Shown here piece after piece: positions 1 through 6,240 of a stretch of DNA of 8,116 bases. The position numbers and the translations under genes were made by a program. Position 1 is the stretch's first letter, and every line of letters begins with the position of its first letter. The notes under the pieces were generated by a model. It ran no database searches. It was not told the origin of the DNA and was given only the letters and a program-made list of their open reading frames with translations. The DNA is from Betaproteobacteria bacterium (GTDB taxonomy: Bacteria; Pseudomonadota; Gammaproteobacteria; Burkholderiales; Burkholderiaceae_C), in contig RFNL01000357.1 in the NCBI GenBank assembly GCA_009927195.1, forward strand, positions 1 through 8,116. Reading direction: 5' to 3'.

Positions 1-300
1 CTCCGGGGTGAGTTCGCGCTCCAGTATTTTTTGCAGCCATTCCTGCGGCACTTCTTTGGTGAAGTCGGCAATCATCTCCACGCCTTTGAAGTAGGCGCCG
101 AACGCGCGGTCAAATTTGTCGTAATGCTTTTCGTCTTTGACCAAAGCGGTGCGGCTCAAATGGTAAAAGTCGTCCATGCTCGGCGCATCGCTGTCGGGGC
201 CAACCACATTGGCTTGCAAGGCTTCCAGCAAGCTCAGGTACTCTTTGACGGACACCGGCAACTTGGCTGCCCGCAAGGTGTAGAAAAAGTCAATCAACAT
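1..300 (-). CDS. CoxE-like VWA-domain protein, C-terminus cut by window edge
   Basis: Only the first 100 residues are inside the window; the frame is open to base 1. The N-terminus begins MLIDFFYTLRAAKLPVSVKE and continues with a helical segment ending near QEWLQKILERELTPE. This resembles the N-terminal part of CoxE-like proteins (COG3552), whose C-terminal half is a von Willebrand factor A domain; that domain would lie beyond the left edge and is not seen. The ATG at 298-300 has a good ribosome site, AAGGGG on the minus strand (307-312), six bases upstream. The gene follows the MoxR ATPase by 64 bases on the same strand. In this family the MoxR ATPase and the VWA protein act as a pair in assembly or metal loading of other proteins, as described for CoxD/CoxE and CO dehydrogenase. 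The client here is unknown. Confidence 0.8.
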   Translation of the reverse strand, partial: MLIDFFYTLRAAKLPVSVKEYLSLLEALQANVVGPDSDAPSMDDFYHLSRTALVKDEKHYDKFDRAFGAYFKGVEMIADFTKEVPQEWLQKILERELTPE

Positions 301-364
301 GGCAAGCCCCTTTCATTGGGCAAACAGGTTGGTTTGGCAAAGATCATCCAGGCCACTCAGGGGC

Positions 365-1207
365 TCAGCGGTTGCGGCTTTGCATGAACACCAGCTTTTC
401 GAACAAGGTCACATCTTGTTCGTTTTTGAGCAAAGCCCCAACCAAAGGCGGCACCGCCACTTTGTTGTCTTGGGTTTGCAGGGCTTCCAAAGGGATGTCT
501 TCGGCCACCAGCAGTTTGAGCCAGTCGAGCAACTCGCTGGTGCTGGGTTTCTTTTTCAGGCCAGGCAGGTTGCGCACGTCGTAAAAGGTTTTCATGGCCA
601 CCGCCAGCAGGTCTTGCTTGAGGGTGGGGAAGTGCACCGCCACAATTTGTTTCATGGTATCGGGCTCAGGGAACTTGATGTAGTGGAAAAAGCAGCGCCG
701 CAAAAAGGCGTCGGGCAATTCTTTTTCGTTGTTGGAGGTGATGAACACCAAAGGCCTTGCTCGGGCGCGCACCAGTTCGCGAGTTTCGTAGCAATAAAAC
801 TCCATGCGGTCGAGTTCACGCAGCAAGTCGTTGGGGAATTCGATGTCGGCTTTATCGATCTCATCGATCAGCAATGCCACGGGTTTGTCAGCGGTAAAGG
901 CCTGCCACAAAACGCCTTGGACGATGTAGTTGTGGATGTCCTTGACCCGCTCGTCACCGAGTTGGCTGTCGCGCAAGCGGCTGACCGCATCGTATTCGTA
1001 GAGACCTTGTTGGGCCTTGGTGGTGGATTTGATGTGCCACTGCAGTAATTGAACGCCCATGGATTCGGCCACCTCTTCGGCCAACATGGTTTTGCCAGTC
1101 CCAGGCTCTCCCTTGACCAGCAACGGGCGCTTGAGGGTGATGGCGGCATTGACCGCCAATTTGAGGTCTTGGGTGGCGACGTATTTATCTGAGCCTTGAA
1201 ATTTCAT
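365..1207 (-). CDS. MoxR-family AAA+ ATPase
   Basis: A 280-residue cytoplasmic AAA+ ATPase, about the usual MoxR length. Visible motifs are Walker A GEPGTGKT (33-40), Walker B LLIDEIDKAD (112-121), sensor 1 ITSNN (156-160) and the arginine pair RR (170-171) in the DAFLRRC arginine-finger region. The C-terminal part (about 190-280) is the expected helical lid. MoxR proteins use ATP hydrolysis to mature or load cofactors into partner proteins, usually with a VWA-domain protein. The gene 64 bases downstream encodes such a CoxE-like partner, so the two probably form an operon. The start was placed at 1207 (MKFQGSDKYV); a 12-residue upstream extension is possible but looks unlike the family N-terminus. 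The SD is weak (GGAA about 12 bases upstream). A plausible promoter lies at 1255-1284. The physiological target cannot be told from the window. Confidence 0.9.
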   Translation of the reverse strand: MKFQGSDKYVATQDLKLAVNAAITLKRPLLVKGEPGTGKTMLAEEVAESMGVQLLQWHIKSTTKAQQGLYEYDAVSRLRDSQLGDERVKDIHNYIVQGVLWQAFTADKPVALLIDEIDKADIEFPNDLLRELDRMEFYCYETRELVRARARPLVFITSNNEKELPDAFLRRCFFHYIKFPEPDTMKQIVAVHFPTLKQDLLAVAMKTFYDVRNLPGLKKKPSTSELLDWLKLLVAEDIPLEALQTQDNKVAVPPLVGALLKNEQDVTLFEKLVFMQSRNR

Positions 1208-1254
1208 GTTTTGAAGGTTCCAATGTTTGCATGGGACTGACACATGGGGTCGAT

Positions 1255-1284
1255 ATAATGAAATTCATTCAAATCGATTTTCAA
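1255..1284 (-). promoter_or_regulatory. Candidate sigma-70 promoter for the MoxR gene
   Basis: On the minus strand TTGAAA (1279-1284) is followed after 18 bases by CATTAT (1255-1260). This would start transcription near 1248 and give a leader of about 40 bases before the MoxR ATG. The same AT-rich patch reads TATAAT (1254-1259) on the plus strand, but no good -35 lies 16-18 bases upstream there. The match is by eye and moderate. Confidence 0.35.
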
Positions 1285-1956
1285 GATTGTCTTCGCAAAA
1301 TGAATGCCATACTGTCTTATGTGTTTGTCGCCGCTGTCACTTGCGTGACCACTGCCACCTTGGCCCAGGAGATCAAGGGCGACGCCCAGGCAGGGTCCAA
1401 AAAAATCGCCATGTGCATTGGCTGTCATGGCATCAAAGGCTATCAGGCCAGTTTTCCCGAGGTTTACAAGGTACCCATGATCTCTGGGCAAGGTGGCAAA
1501 TACATCGTCTCTGCTTTGAATGCTTACAAAGCCGGTGACCGCAAACACCCTACCATGCGTGGCATTGCCCAATCCTTGAGTGACCAAGACATGGCGGACA
1601 TTGCTGCTTATTACGAACAGCATGGTATCGCAGGACCGGTGCCGGAAAAGGCCGCAGATGCCAGTGGCAAAGCGGCCGAATTATTGGCCAAAGGCGCATG
1701 TGTCTCATGCCATGGCCCCAACTTCAGCAAACCCATTGACCCCAGTTACCCCAAAATTGCCGGTCAGCACAAAGACTATTTGTTTGTGGCCCTGAAGTCA
1801 TACAAGAGCGAAGGTCAAGCCACGTGGGGCCGCAACAATGGTGTGATGGGCGGTATCGCCAAGCAGTTCAGCAATGCCGAGTTGAAGGAACTGGCCCAAT
1901 ACATCAGCAGCCAGCCCGGTGAGTTGAGGGTCGTGCCTCAATCAAAGTTTCGTTGA
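1258..1956 (+). CDS. Diheme cytochrome c (c4-like), exported
   Basis: A 232-residue exported diheme c-type cytochrome. Residues 1-36 look like a Sec signal peptide: R13 and K14 precede the hydrophobic core (about 17-30), with probable cleavage after ATLA (36). Two cytochrome-c domains follow, with heme sites CIGCH (53-57) and CVSCH (148-152). Probable axial methionines are M100 (HPTMRGIA) and M197 (GVMGGIAK), each followed by the LS/FSxxE/D helix typical of cytochrome c4 and c553 proteins. Proteins of this type carry electrons in the periplasm to terminal oxidases or from dehydrogenases. The start is uncertain: ATG 1258 has GGGG eight bases upstream and supplies n-region charges; ATG 1300 gives a 218-residue protein without a charged n-region; ATG 1231 is also in frame. 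The FkbM methyltransferase gene follows 19 bases after the stop and may be cotranscribed. The physiological partner is unknown. Confidence 0.9.
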   Translation: MKFIQIDFQDCLRKMNAILSYVFVAAVTCVTTATLAQEIKGDAQAGSKKIAMCIGCHGIKGYQASFPEVYKVPMISGQGGKYIVSALNAYKAGDRKHPTMRGIAQSLSDQDMADIAAYYEQHGIAGPVPEKAADASGKAAELLAKGACVSCHGPNFSKPIDPSYPKIAGQHKDYLFVALKSYKSEGQATWGRNNGVMGGIAKQFSNAELKELAQYISSQPGELRVVPQSKFR

Positions 1957-1975
1957 CTCTCTCTCCTGGGGTGAG

Positions 1976-2704
1976 ATGAGCCTCCCCCATCTCATGCCCA
2001 TCGACTTCACCCTGAAAAGGGTGAGCAGATTTCGAAACTTGCCCCATGGCGAGCACGAACTGGTCAGTGCTTTTTTCGAGGGCACGGTCAGAGGCTTTTA
2101 TGTCGATGTAGGCGCCAACCATCCCACAGAGGATTCGCAGTCGTGGCATTTGGAGCGCTTGGGTTGGGATGGATTGCTGATTGAGCCCTTGCCCCACTAT
2201 TGCAACTTGCTCAGGGCTTCTCGCACGGGACGGGTGGTCCAATTGGCTTGTTCAAGCCCGGCCAACGACAGACAAACCATGCCAATTTTGGTGGCTGGTG
2301 TTCACTCCACCCCGAATACCAGCCCGATTGCCCTGGGGGCCAATGCTCAAGCCGTGATACAGGTGCTAACCCGTAACCTGGATGCAGTGTTGAAGGAAAA
2401 TGAAGTTGAACCCGAATTTGATTTGCTGTCCATCGACGTAGAAGGCCATGAGATGGAAGTATTCAAAGGCTTTGAATTGGGCTTTTGGCGACCGCGATTG
2501 GTTCTGCTTGAGGACCATGTGATTGGCTTGGACAAACACCGCTTCATGACCTTGCATGGTTACCAGTTGCTAATGAGGACGGGTCTCAATGCTTGGTATG
2601 TCCCCCAATCACAGGGCTACACCTTGTCGCTGTTCGCTCGCTGGCAAAAATGGCGCAAGTATTGGCTAGGCCTTTGGTGGCGGCAACTCAAATACAGGCG
2701 CTGA
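1976..2704 (+). CDS. FkbM-family SAM-dependent methyltransferase
   Basis: A 242-residue protein matching the FkbM / Methyltransf_21 pattern. The SAM-binding motif I is FYVDVGANHP (41-50), the acidic end of strand 2 is LLIEP (67-71), and the post-motif LSIDVEGHEMEVFKG (151-165) is characteristic of the family. FkbM-type enzymes O-methylate small molecules and sugars, including polysaccharide or lipopolysaccharide residues; the substrate here is unknown. The C-terminus (218-242) is rich in tryptophan and basic residues (five W and eight K/R) and could form an amphipathic, membrane-touching helix. The start at 1976 is preceded by GGGGTGAG (1968-1975), a usable SD; the next ATG (1994) has only C-rich sequence before it. 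The 19-base gap after the cytochrome gene suggests cotranscription, though no functional link is obvious. Confidence 0.88.
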   Translation: MSLPHLMPIDFTLKRVSRFRNLPHGEHELVSAFFEGTVRGFYVDVGANHPTEDSQSWHLERLGWDGLLIEPLPHYCNLLRASRTGRVVQLACSSPANDRQTMPILVAGVHSTPNTSPIALGANAQAVIQVLTRNLDAVLKENEVEPEFDLLSIDVEGHEMEVFKGFELGFWRPRLVLLEDHVIGLDKHRFMTLHGYQLLMRTGLNAWYVPQSQGYTLSLFARWQKWRKYWLGLWWRQLKYRR

Positions 2705-2715
2705 CCTGCTTTTTT
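2695..2715 (+). terminator. Weak candidate terminator after the FkbM gene
   Basis: CAGG (2695-2698), six-base loop, CCTG (2705-2708), then C and six T (2710-2715). The stem has only four base pairs and overlaps the stop codon of the methyltransferase gene, so this is weak. It is the only T-tract-backed hairpin in the 42-base convergent gap before the DUF1841 gene. Confidence 0.25.
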
Positions 2716-2746
2716 CGGGCATTTGGCGCTTTGGGTCTCAAGGGCA

Positions 2747-3181
2747 TCAATCGTGGCTGATCAAGCGTTGGATGGCCTCTAGGTAGGCCGCTCCATCGGG
2801 CGGACGACCGCTGCGCTGGCTCTCCCACAGCATGGCACCCAGGCATTCCATCACGCCGTGGTGGGCCTCATGCAGCGAGTCTTTGTGCGAAGTGAGTTGC
2901 GCCACGGCTTGGCGGATGCCAGGTGGTTGATCGATGGAGCACTGTTCGCTGATTGATAAGTGCATGGACAGGTGCAAAAAAGGGTTGGTGTGGCCGACCT
3001 CCACGGGGTAGGTTTGGCGCAGGGCCCAGGCCTCATCCGACAAGATGCGGTGAAACTCAGGATGCGCTTGTACCCACTGGGCGGCCAGGGTTTGCAAGGT
3101 GTCCAGAGGCTCAGCTTGTTGCCATCGCGACATCACCTGGCAAAAAAATCGTCGCACATCGTCCTGAGAGGGTGAAAACAT
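2747..3181 (-). CDS. DUF1841 family protein, function unknown
   Basis: A 144-residue soluble protein of the DUF1841 family, found mainly in beta- and gammaproteobacteria. Recognition rests on the opening MFSPSQDDVRRFFCQV, the central block NPFLHLSMHLSISEQCSIDQ (81-100), PPGIRQAV just after it, then a histidine-containing segment EAHHGVMECLGAMLW, and PPDGAAYLEAIQRL near the end. Length and motif order fit a complete family member. The many conserved histidines, glutamates and one cysteine in the core could suggest a metal or helical-bundle site, but this is inference; no biochemical role is known to me. The start has AGG three to four bases upstream (TTAGGTC before the ATG). It is divergent from the thiolase gene across 138 bases and convergent with the FkbM gene. 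Confidence 0.88.
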   Translation of the reverse strand: MFSPSQDDVRRFFCQVMSRWQQAEPLDTLQTLAAQWVQAHPEFHRILSDEAWALRQTYPVEVGHTNPFLHLSMHLSISEQCSIDQPPGIRQAVAQLTSHKDSLHEAHHGVMECLGAMLWESQRSGRPPDGAAYLEAIQRLISHD

Positions 3182-3217
3182 GACCTAAGTCCAAGTGGCT
3201 GAGCAGCTTTGCCAGAG

Positions 3218-3248
3218 GGGTGGCTACCTTACATCATAATGGCCACCC
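3218..3248. repeat. Inverted repeat, possible operator upstream of the thiolase
   Basis: GGGTGGC (3218-3224) and GCCACCC (3242-3248) are perfect 7-bp arms around a 17-base AT-rich core. The core contains CATAAT on the plus strand (3235-3240) and TATGAT on the minus strand (3233-3238), both resembling -10 boxes for the thiolase and DUF1841 genes. No good -35 is visible at normal spacing for either. An operator role is inferred from the symmetry and position. Confidence 0.4.
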
Positions 3249-3255
3249 ATCGGTC

Positions 3256-3282
3256 AGGGTGTGTTCAAACGCGTAACACCCT
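3256..3282. repeat. Second inverted repeat in the thiolase leader
   Basis: AGGGTGT (3256-3262) and ACACCCT (3276-3282) are perfect 7-bp arms around a 13-base spacer. It lies 37 bases before the thiolase start codon and downstream of the first dyad, so it could be a second operator half or a stem-loop in the mRNA leader. There is no T tract, so it is not a standard terminator. Confidence 0.4.
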
Positions 3283-3319
3283 ACTCACCACCGCAGCAAC
3301 CCCGAAGCAAAGGACTTCC

Positions 3320-4522
3320 ATGAAACAGGCCTTCATTTGCGACGCCATTCGCACCCCTTTTGGTCGTTATGGGGGCGCTTTGTCATCGGTGCGCACCGAT
3401 GACTTGGCTGCGGTGCCTTTGATGGCCTTGATGGCGCGCAACCCCAAGGTGGATTGGGCGGCGGTGAGCGATGTGATTTTCGGTTGCGTGAACCAAGCGG
3501 GCGAAGATAACCGCAACGTCGCCCACATGGCCAGTTTGTTGGCGGGTTTGCCGGTGGGTGTGCCGGGTGCCACCATCAACCGTTTGTGCGGTTCGGGCTT
3601 GGATGCGGTGGGTACTGCTGCACGTGCCATCCGCTCAGGTGAAGCCCATTTGATGATCGCTGGTGGGGTGGAGAGCATGAGCCGTGCCCCATTTGTCATG
3701 CCCAAGTCCGACAGCGCGTTTGGACGCAATGCCGAAATTTTCGACACCACCATTGGTTGGCGTTTTGTCAATAAAAAGATGAAAGCCCAGTACGGCGTGG
3801 ACTCGATGCCCGAGACCGCTGAAAACGTGGCTGTGGAACACGGCATTGAGCGTGAAGCCCAAGACCGCATGGCCTTGGCCAGCCAGCGCAAGGCTGTAGC
3901 GGCCCAAAAGGCGGGGTTTTTTGATGCAGAGATCACCCCGGTGAGCGTGCCTCAGCGCAAGGGTGAACCTGTGACGGTGGCTCAAGACGAACACCCCCGA
4001 GAGACCAGCATGGAGTCGTTGGCCAAGCTCAAAGGCGTGGTACGGCCCGATGGCAGCGTCACTGCTGGCAACGCCAGCGGTGTCAATGATGGCGCTTGTG
4101 CCTTGTTGCTGGCCGATGAAAAAACCGCTGCCCAGCAAGGATTGCAAGCGCGTGCGCGTGTGGTCGGCATGGCCACTGCGGGTGTGCCGCCTCGGGTAAT
4201 GGGCATTGGCCCAGCACCCGCCACTGAAAAAGTCCTGGCCTTGACCGGTTTGTCGCTGGCGCAAATGGATGTGATCGAACTCAATGAGGCCTTTGCCGCA
4301 CAAGGCTTGGCCGTATTGCGCCTGTTGGGCTTGTCCGATGATGACGATCGCGTCAACCCCAATGGCGGGGCCATTGCTTTGGGTCACCCATTGGGGGCCA
4401 GCGGCGGTCGTTTGGTGACAACGGCGATCAACCAATTGCACCGCAACGGTGGGCGCTACGCCTTGTGCACCATGTGCATCGGTGTGGGCCAGGGCATTGC
4501 CGTGGTCATCGAGCGGGTCTGA
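3320..4522 (+). CDS. pcaF: 3-oxoadipyl-CoA thiolase
   Basis: A 400-residue acetyl-CoA acyltransferase, the normal size for the PcaF/PaaJ group. It would cleave 3-oxoadipyl-CoA with CoA to succinyl-CoA and acetyl-CoA, the last step of the beta-ketoadipate or phenylacetate pathway. Catalytic residues are in place: nucleophile C90 in RLCGSG, NEAFA before the C-terminal domain, H356 in GGAIALGHPLG and C386 in CTMCIGVGQG. Features favouring the 3-oxoadipyl group over plain acetyl-CoA acetyltransferase are FICDAIRTPFGRYGGAL at the start, GCVNQAGEDNRNVA, DTTIGWRF, YGVDSMPETA and RVNPNGGAIALGHP. The start at 3320 has AAAGGA (3309-3314) five bases upstream; the frame is open further upstream to a TTG at 3209, but that part has no family similarity. 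No pcaI/pcaJ or paa genes adjoin it. The leader holds two inverted repeats. A broader acyl-CoA thiolase role cannot be excluded. Confidence 0.9.
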   Translation: MKQAFICDAIRTPFGRYGGALSSVRTDDLAAVPLMALMARNPKVDWAAVSDVIFGCVNQAGEDNRNVAHMASLLAGLPVGVPGATINRLCGSGLDAVGTAARAIRSGEAHLMIAGGVESMSRAPFVMPKSDSAFGRNAEIFDTTIGWRFVNKKMKAQYGVDSMPETAENVAVEHGIEREAQDRMALASQRKAVAAQKAGFFDAEITPVSVPQRKGEPVTVAQDEHPRETSMESLAKLKGVVRPDGSVTAGNASGVNDGACALLLADEKTAAQQGLQARARVVGMATAGVPPRVMGIGPAPATEKVLALTGLSLAQMDVIELNEAFAAQGLAVLRLLGLSDDDDRVNPNGGAIALGHPLGASGGRLVTTAINQLHRNGGRYALCTMCIGVGQGIAVVIERV

Positions 4523-4536
4523 ATATCACTGCTCGA
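4509..4536. repeat. Inverted repeat spanning two convergent stop codons
   Basis: TCGAGC (4509-4514) and GCTCGA (4531-4536) are perfect 6-bp arms around 16 bases holding the thiolase TGA (4520-4522) and the fpr TGA (4526-4528, minus strand). The symmetry would put the same hairpin at the end of both transcripts. There is no T tract on either strand, so a terminator role is unproven. Confidence 0.3.
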
Positions 4537-5299
4537 CAAAGGCCCGCTCCACCACAAAGTCTCCCGGCGTTGTGGTGTTGCCCTCTTTGAAGCCGCGCGC
4601 TTCCAGCATGGCCTTGGTGTCTTTGAGCATTTGCGGGCTGCCGCACAACATGACCCGGTCGCGCGAGGCATCAAAGGCTGGCAGGCCCAGGTCGGCGAAC
4701 AACTTTCCGTTTTCGATCAAATCGGTGATACGACCTTGGTGTTCAAAGGCCTGACGCGTCACCGTGGGGTAGTAGCGAAGTTGTTTGGCCACAAATTCCC
4801 CTAGCAAGTCGTGCTGCGGCAGTTCATCGCGCAGGAACTTCAAATACGCCAACTCGTTGACCTCTCGCACGCCATGGACCAAGATGACTTTTTCAAACCG
4901 CTCATAGGTCTCAGGATCTCGGACAATGCTCAAGTAGGGTGCCAAACCCGTTCCAGTGCCCAGTAAATACAGATTTTTGCCAGGCAGCAAGTAATCAATG
5001 AGCAAGGTGCCGGTGGGTTTTCGCCCAACGATCAAGGTGTCTCCGACTTGAATGTGTTGCAAGCGAGACGTCAAAGGGCCATCCGGCACTTTGATGCTCA
5101 AAAATTCCAAATGCTCTTCATAGTTGGCACTGACGATGCTGTAGGCGCGCAACAAAGGTTTGCCATTGACCGGCAACCCAATCATGGTGAAGTGTCCATT
5201 GGAAAAGCGCAGGGCTGTGTCGCGTGTGGTGGTGAAGCTAAATAGGCGGTCGGTCCAATGGTGAACCGACAAAATTTTTTCTTCTAAAAAGGCGCTCAT
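4526..5299 (-). CDS. fpr: Ferredoxin--NADP+ reductase
   Basis: A 257-residue FAD flavoprotein of the bacterial ferredoxin/flavodoxin-NADP+ reductase group, full length for this class. It moves electrons between NADPH and ferredoxin or flavodoxin, supporting Fe-S assembly, radical enzymes and oxidative-stress defence. The FAD domain (about 1-100) carries RAYS (51-54) and the later GPLTS segment (74-78). The NADP domain (about 105-257) carries GTGTGLAPY (114-122), LVHGVRE and CGSPQML (starting at C219). The C-terminus is VVERAFVEQ, extended past the aromatic end seen in plant-type enzymes, as in the subclass with longer tails. It begins at an ATG with no clear SD upstream, and no convincing promoter was found. 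Its stop is 3 bases from the convergent thiolase stop, so overlapping 3' ends are expected. The ferredoxin partner is not in the window. Confidence 0.92.
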   Translation of the reverse strand: MSAFLEEKILSVHHWTDRLFSFTTTRDTALRFSNGHFTMIGLPVNGKPLLRAYSIVSANYEEHLEFLSIKVPDGPLTSRLQHIQVGDTLIVGRKPTGTLLIDYLLPGKNLYLLGTGTGLAPYLSIVRDPETYERFEKVILVHGVREVNELAYLKFLRDELPQHDLLGEFVAKQLRYYPTVTRQAFEHQGRITDLIENGKLFADLGLPAFDASRDRVMLCGSPQMLKDTKAMLEARGFKEGNTTTPGDFVVERAFVEQ

Positions 5300-5441
5300 G
5301 AATGGTGAACTTTGATCTATGAATATGGATTTTATGTCAGCACTTTGTGTTTCATGCCCATTCTTCTATTGCGTTACCGTGGCAAGATGCTCGTGTTTGA
5401 AGCATGGATATGTGTATCACCAAGAGGGTTTGTAGGGTGGG
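5300..5441. other. Divergent intergenic region between fpr and the TauE-like gene
   Basis: This 142-base gap must hold the promoters of both divergent genes. It is AT-richer than its flanks. I see no -35/-10 pair with good matches at normal spacing on either strand. A small GATA-N4-TATC dyad (about 5407-5418) lies ahead of the TauE-like start. The SD-like AGGGTGGG (5434-5441) belongs to the TauE-like gene. No small ORF with a convincing ribosome site stands out. Confidence 0.5.
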
Positions 5442-6206
5442 TTGTCCTTGACTGAAGCTTTCATCACCGATCCGTATTTCTACAGCCTGGCCGTGCCGGC
5501 CGTGCTGCTATTGGGTTTGAGCAAAAGCGGCTTTGGTGCAGGCTTTGGCTCATTGGCGGTGCCCATCATGGCGATGGCCATCAGCGTGCCGCAAGCGGCA
5601 GCGATATTGATGCCCATTTTGCTGGTGATGGACTTGTTGGGCCTACATGCGTTTCGGCGTGATTACGACGTGAAGTTGCTGCGCTTTTTGATTCCCTGGG
5701 GCATGGTGGGCATAGGGATTGGGTTTTTGTTGTTCAAAAACATGGAAACGCGTTGGGTGGCCGGCTTGGTGGGCTTGACGACGTTGCTCTTCTTGGCCCA
5801 GCGTTTGGTTTTCCCACCCACCGCCAGCAGCCGTCCAGCGCCACGTTGGCTGGGGGCTGTTTTGACCGCCACTTCGGGTTTCACCAGCTTCATCGCCCAT
5901 GCTGGCGGACCACCCATCAATGCCTATGTGCTGCCCATGCGCATGGCACCGATGGTCTACACCGCCACCATGTCGTTTTTCTTTTTCTTTGTGAATGCGG
6001 GCAAATGGATTCCTTATGCATTTTTGGGTTTGCTGGATTGGCGCAATTTCATCACTTCGCTGATCTTGATGCCTTTGGCCCCTGTGGGTGTTTGGGCCGG
6101 TGTGCGGGTGGCGCGCACCATTGAACCCACATTGTTTTACCGCTTGGTCTATTTGGGGATGTTTTGCACCGGCACCAAATTATTGGTCGATGCCTTCAGC
6201 GGGTAA
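5442..6206 (+). CDS. TauE/SafE-family membrane permease
   Basis: A 254-residue integral membrane protein of the TauE/SafE family (sulfite exporter group), close to the usual 240-270 residues. The duplicated family motifs are visible: GLSKSGFGAGFG (25-36) in the first half and SFIAHAGGPPINAYVLP around H153-P158 in the second. Hydrophobic stretches along the chain fit about seven or eight membrane helices, for example near 15-26, 36-66, 82-98, 107-124, 135-150, 173-190, 200-217 and 232-248. Family members export sulfite, sulfoacetate or related anions, but many are uncharacterised, so the substrate is unknown. The start is a TTG: in this frame a TAG stop (5433-5435) lies just upstream, AGGGTGGG (5434-5441) is a good SD, and no ATG occurs near the N-terminus. 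A second TTG at 5448 is possible. No sulfur-metabolism gene adjoins it. Confidence 0.87.
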   Translation: MSLTEAFITDPYFYSLAVPAVLLLGLSKSGFGAGFGSLAVPIMAMAISVPQAAAILMPILLVMDLLGLHAFRRDYDVKLLRFLIPWGMVGIGIGFLLFKNMETRWVAGLVGLTTLLFLAQRLVFPPTASSRPAPRWLGAVLTATSGFTSFIAHAGGPPINAYVLPMRMAPMVYTATMSFFFFFVNAGKWIPYAFLGLLDWRNFITSLILMPLAPVGVWAGVRVARTIEPTLFYRLVYLGMFCTGTKLLVDAFSG

Positions 6207-6230
6207 ATTTGGCTGATTCGCTGCGAATTT
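6205..6230. terminator. Weak bidirectional hairpin between convergent TauE-like and trmL genes
   Basis: ATTCG (6216-6220) and CGAAT (6224-6228) form a 5-bp stem with a 3-base loop in the 34-base convergent gap. AAATT (6205-6209) and AATTT (6226-6230) give alternative outer pairing. T tracts are short on both sides. A terminator role is plausible from position but weak in structure. Confidence 0.25.
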
Positions 6231-6240
6231 GACGCAGGGT

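Noticed and set aside
31..1048. Long plus-strand open frames opposite the CoxE and MoxR genes
   Set aside because: They are antisense shadows. The minus-strand frames carry Walker A/B, sensor and CoxE motifs, while the plus-strand translations are low-complexity, rich in H, Q and V, with no family pattern.
1399..1405. Seven-A run in the cytochrome c gene as a phase-variable tract
   Set aside because: Short A runs are common in lysine codons and the frame is intact with heme motifs on both sides; nothing else suggests switching.
3209..3240. TTGCCA (3209-3214) and CATAAT (3235-3240) as a sigma-70 promoter for the thiolase
   Set aside because: The spacer is 20 bases, too long for a normal promoter; only the -10-like element is mentioned, as part of the dyad.
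3209..3319. 37-codon N-terminal extension of the thiolase from a TTG
   Set aside because: It has no family similarity and runs through both inverted repeats; ATG 3320 has a good SD and matches the known N-terminus.
3635..4441. 268-codon minus-strand open frame inside the thiolase
   Set aside because: The thiolase frame holds every catalytic residue. The opposite frame has no SD or recognisable domain and is explained by codon bias of the sense gene.
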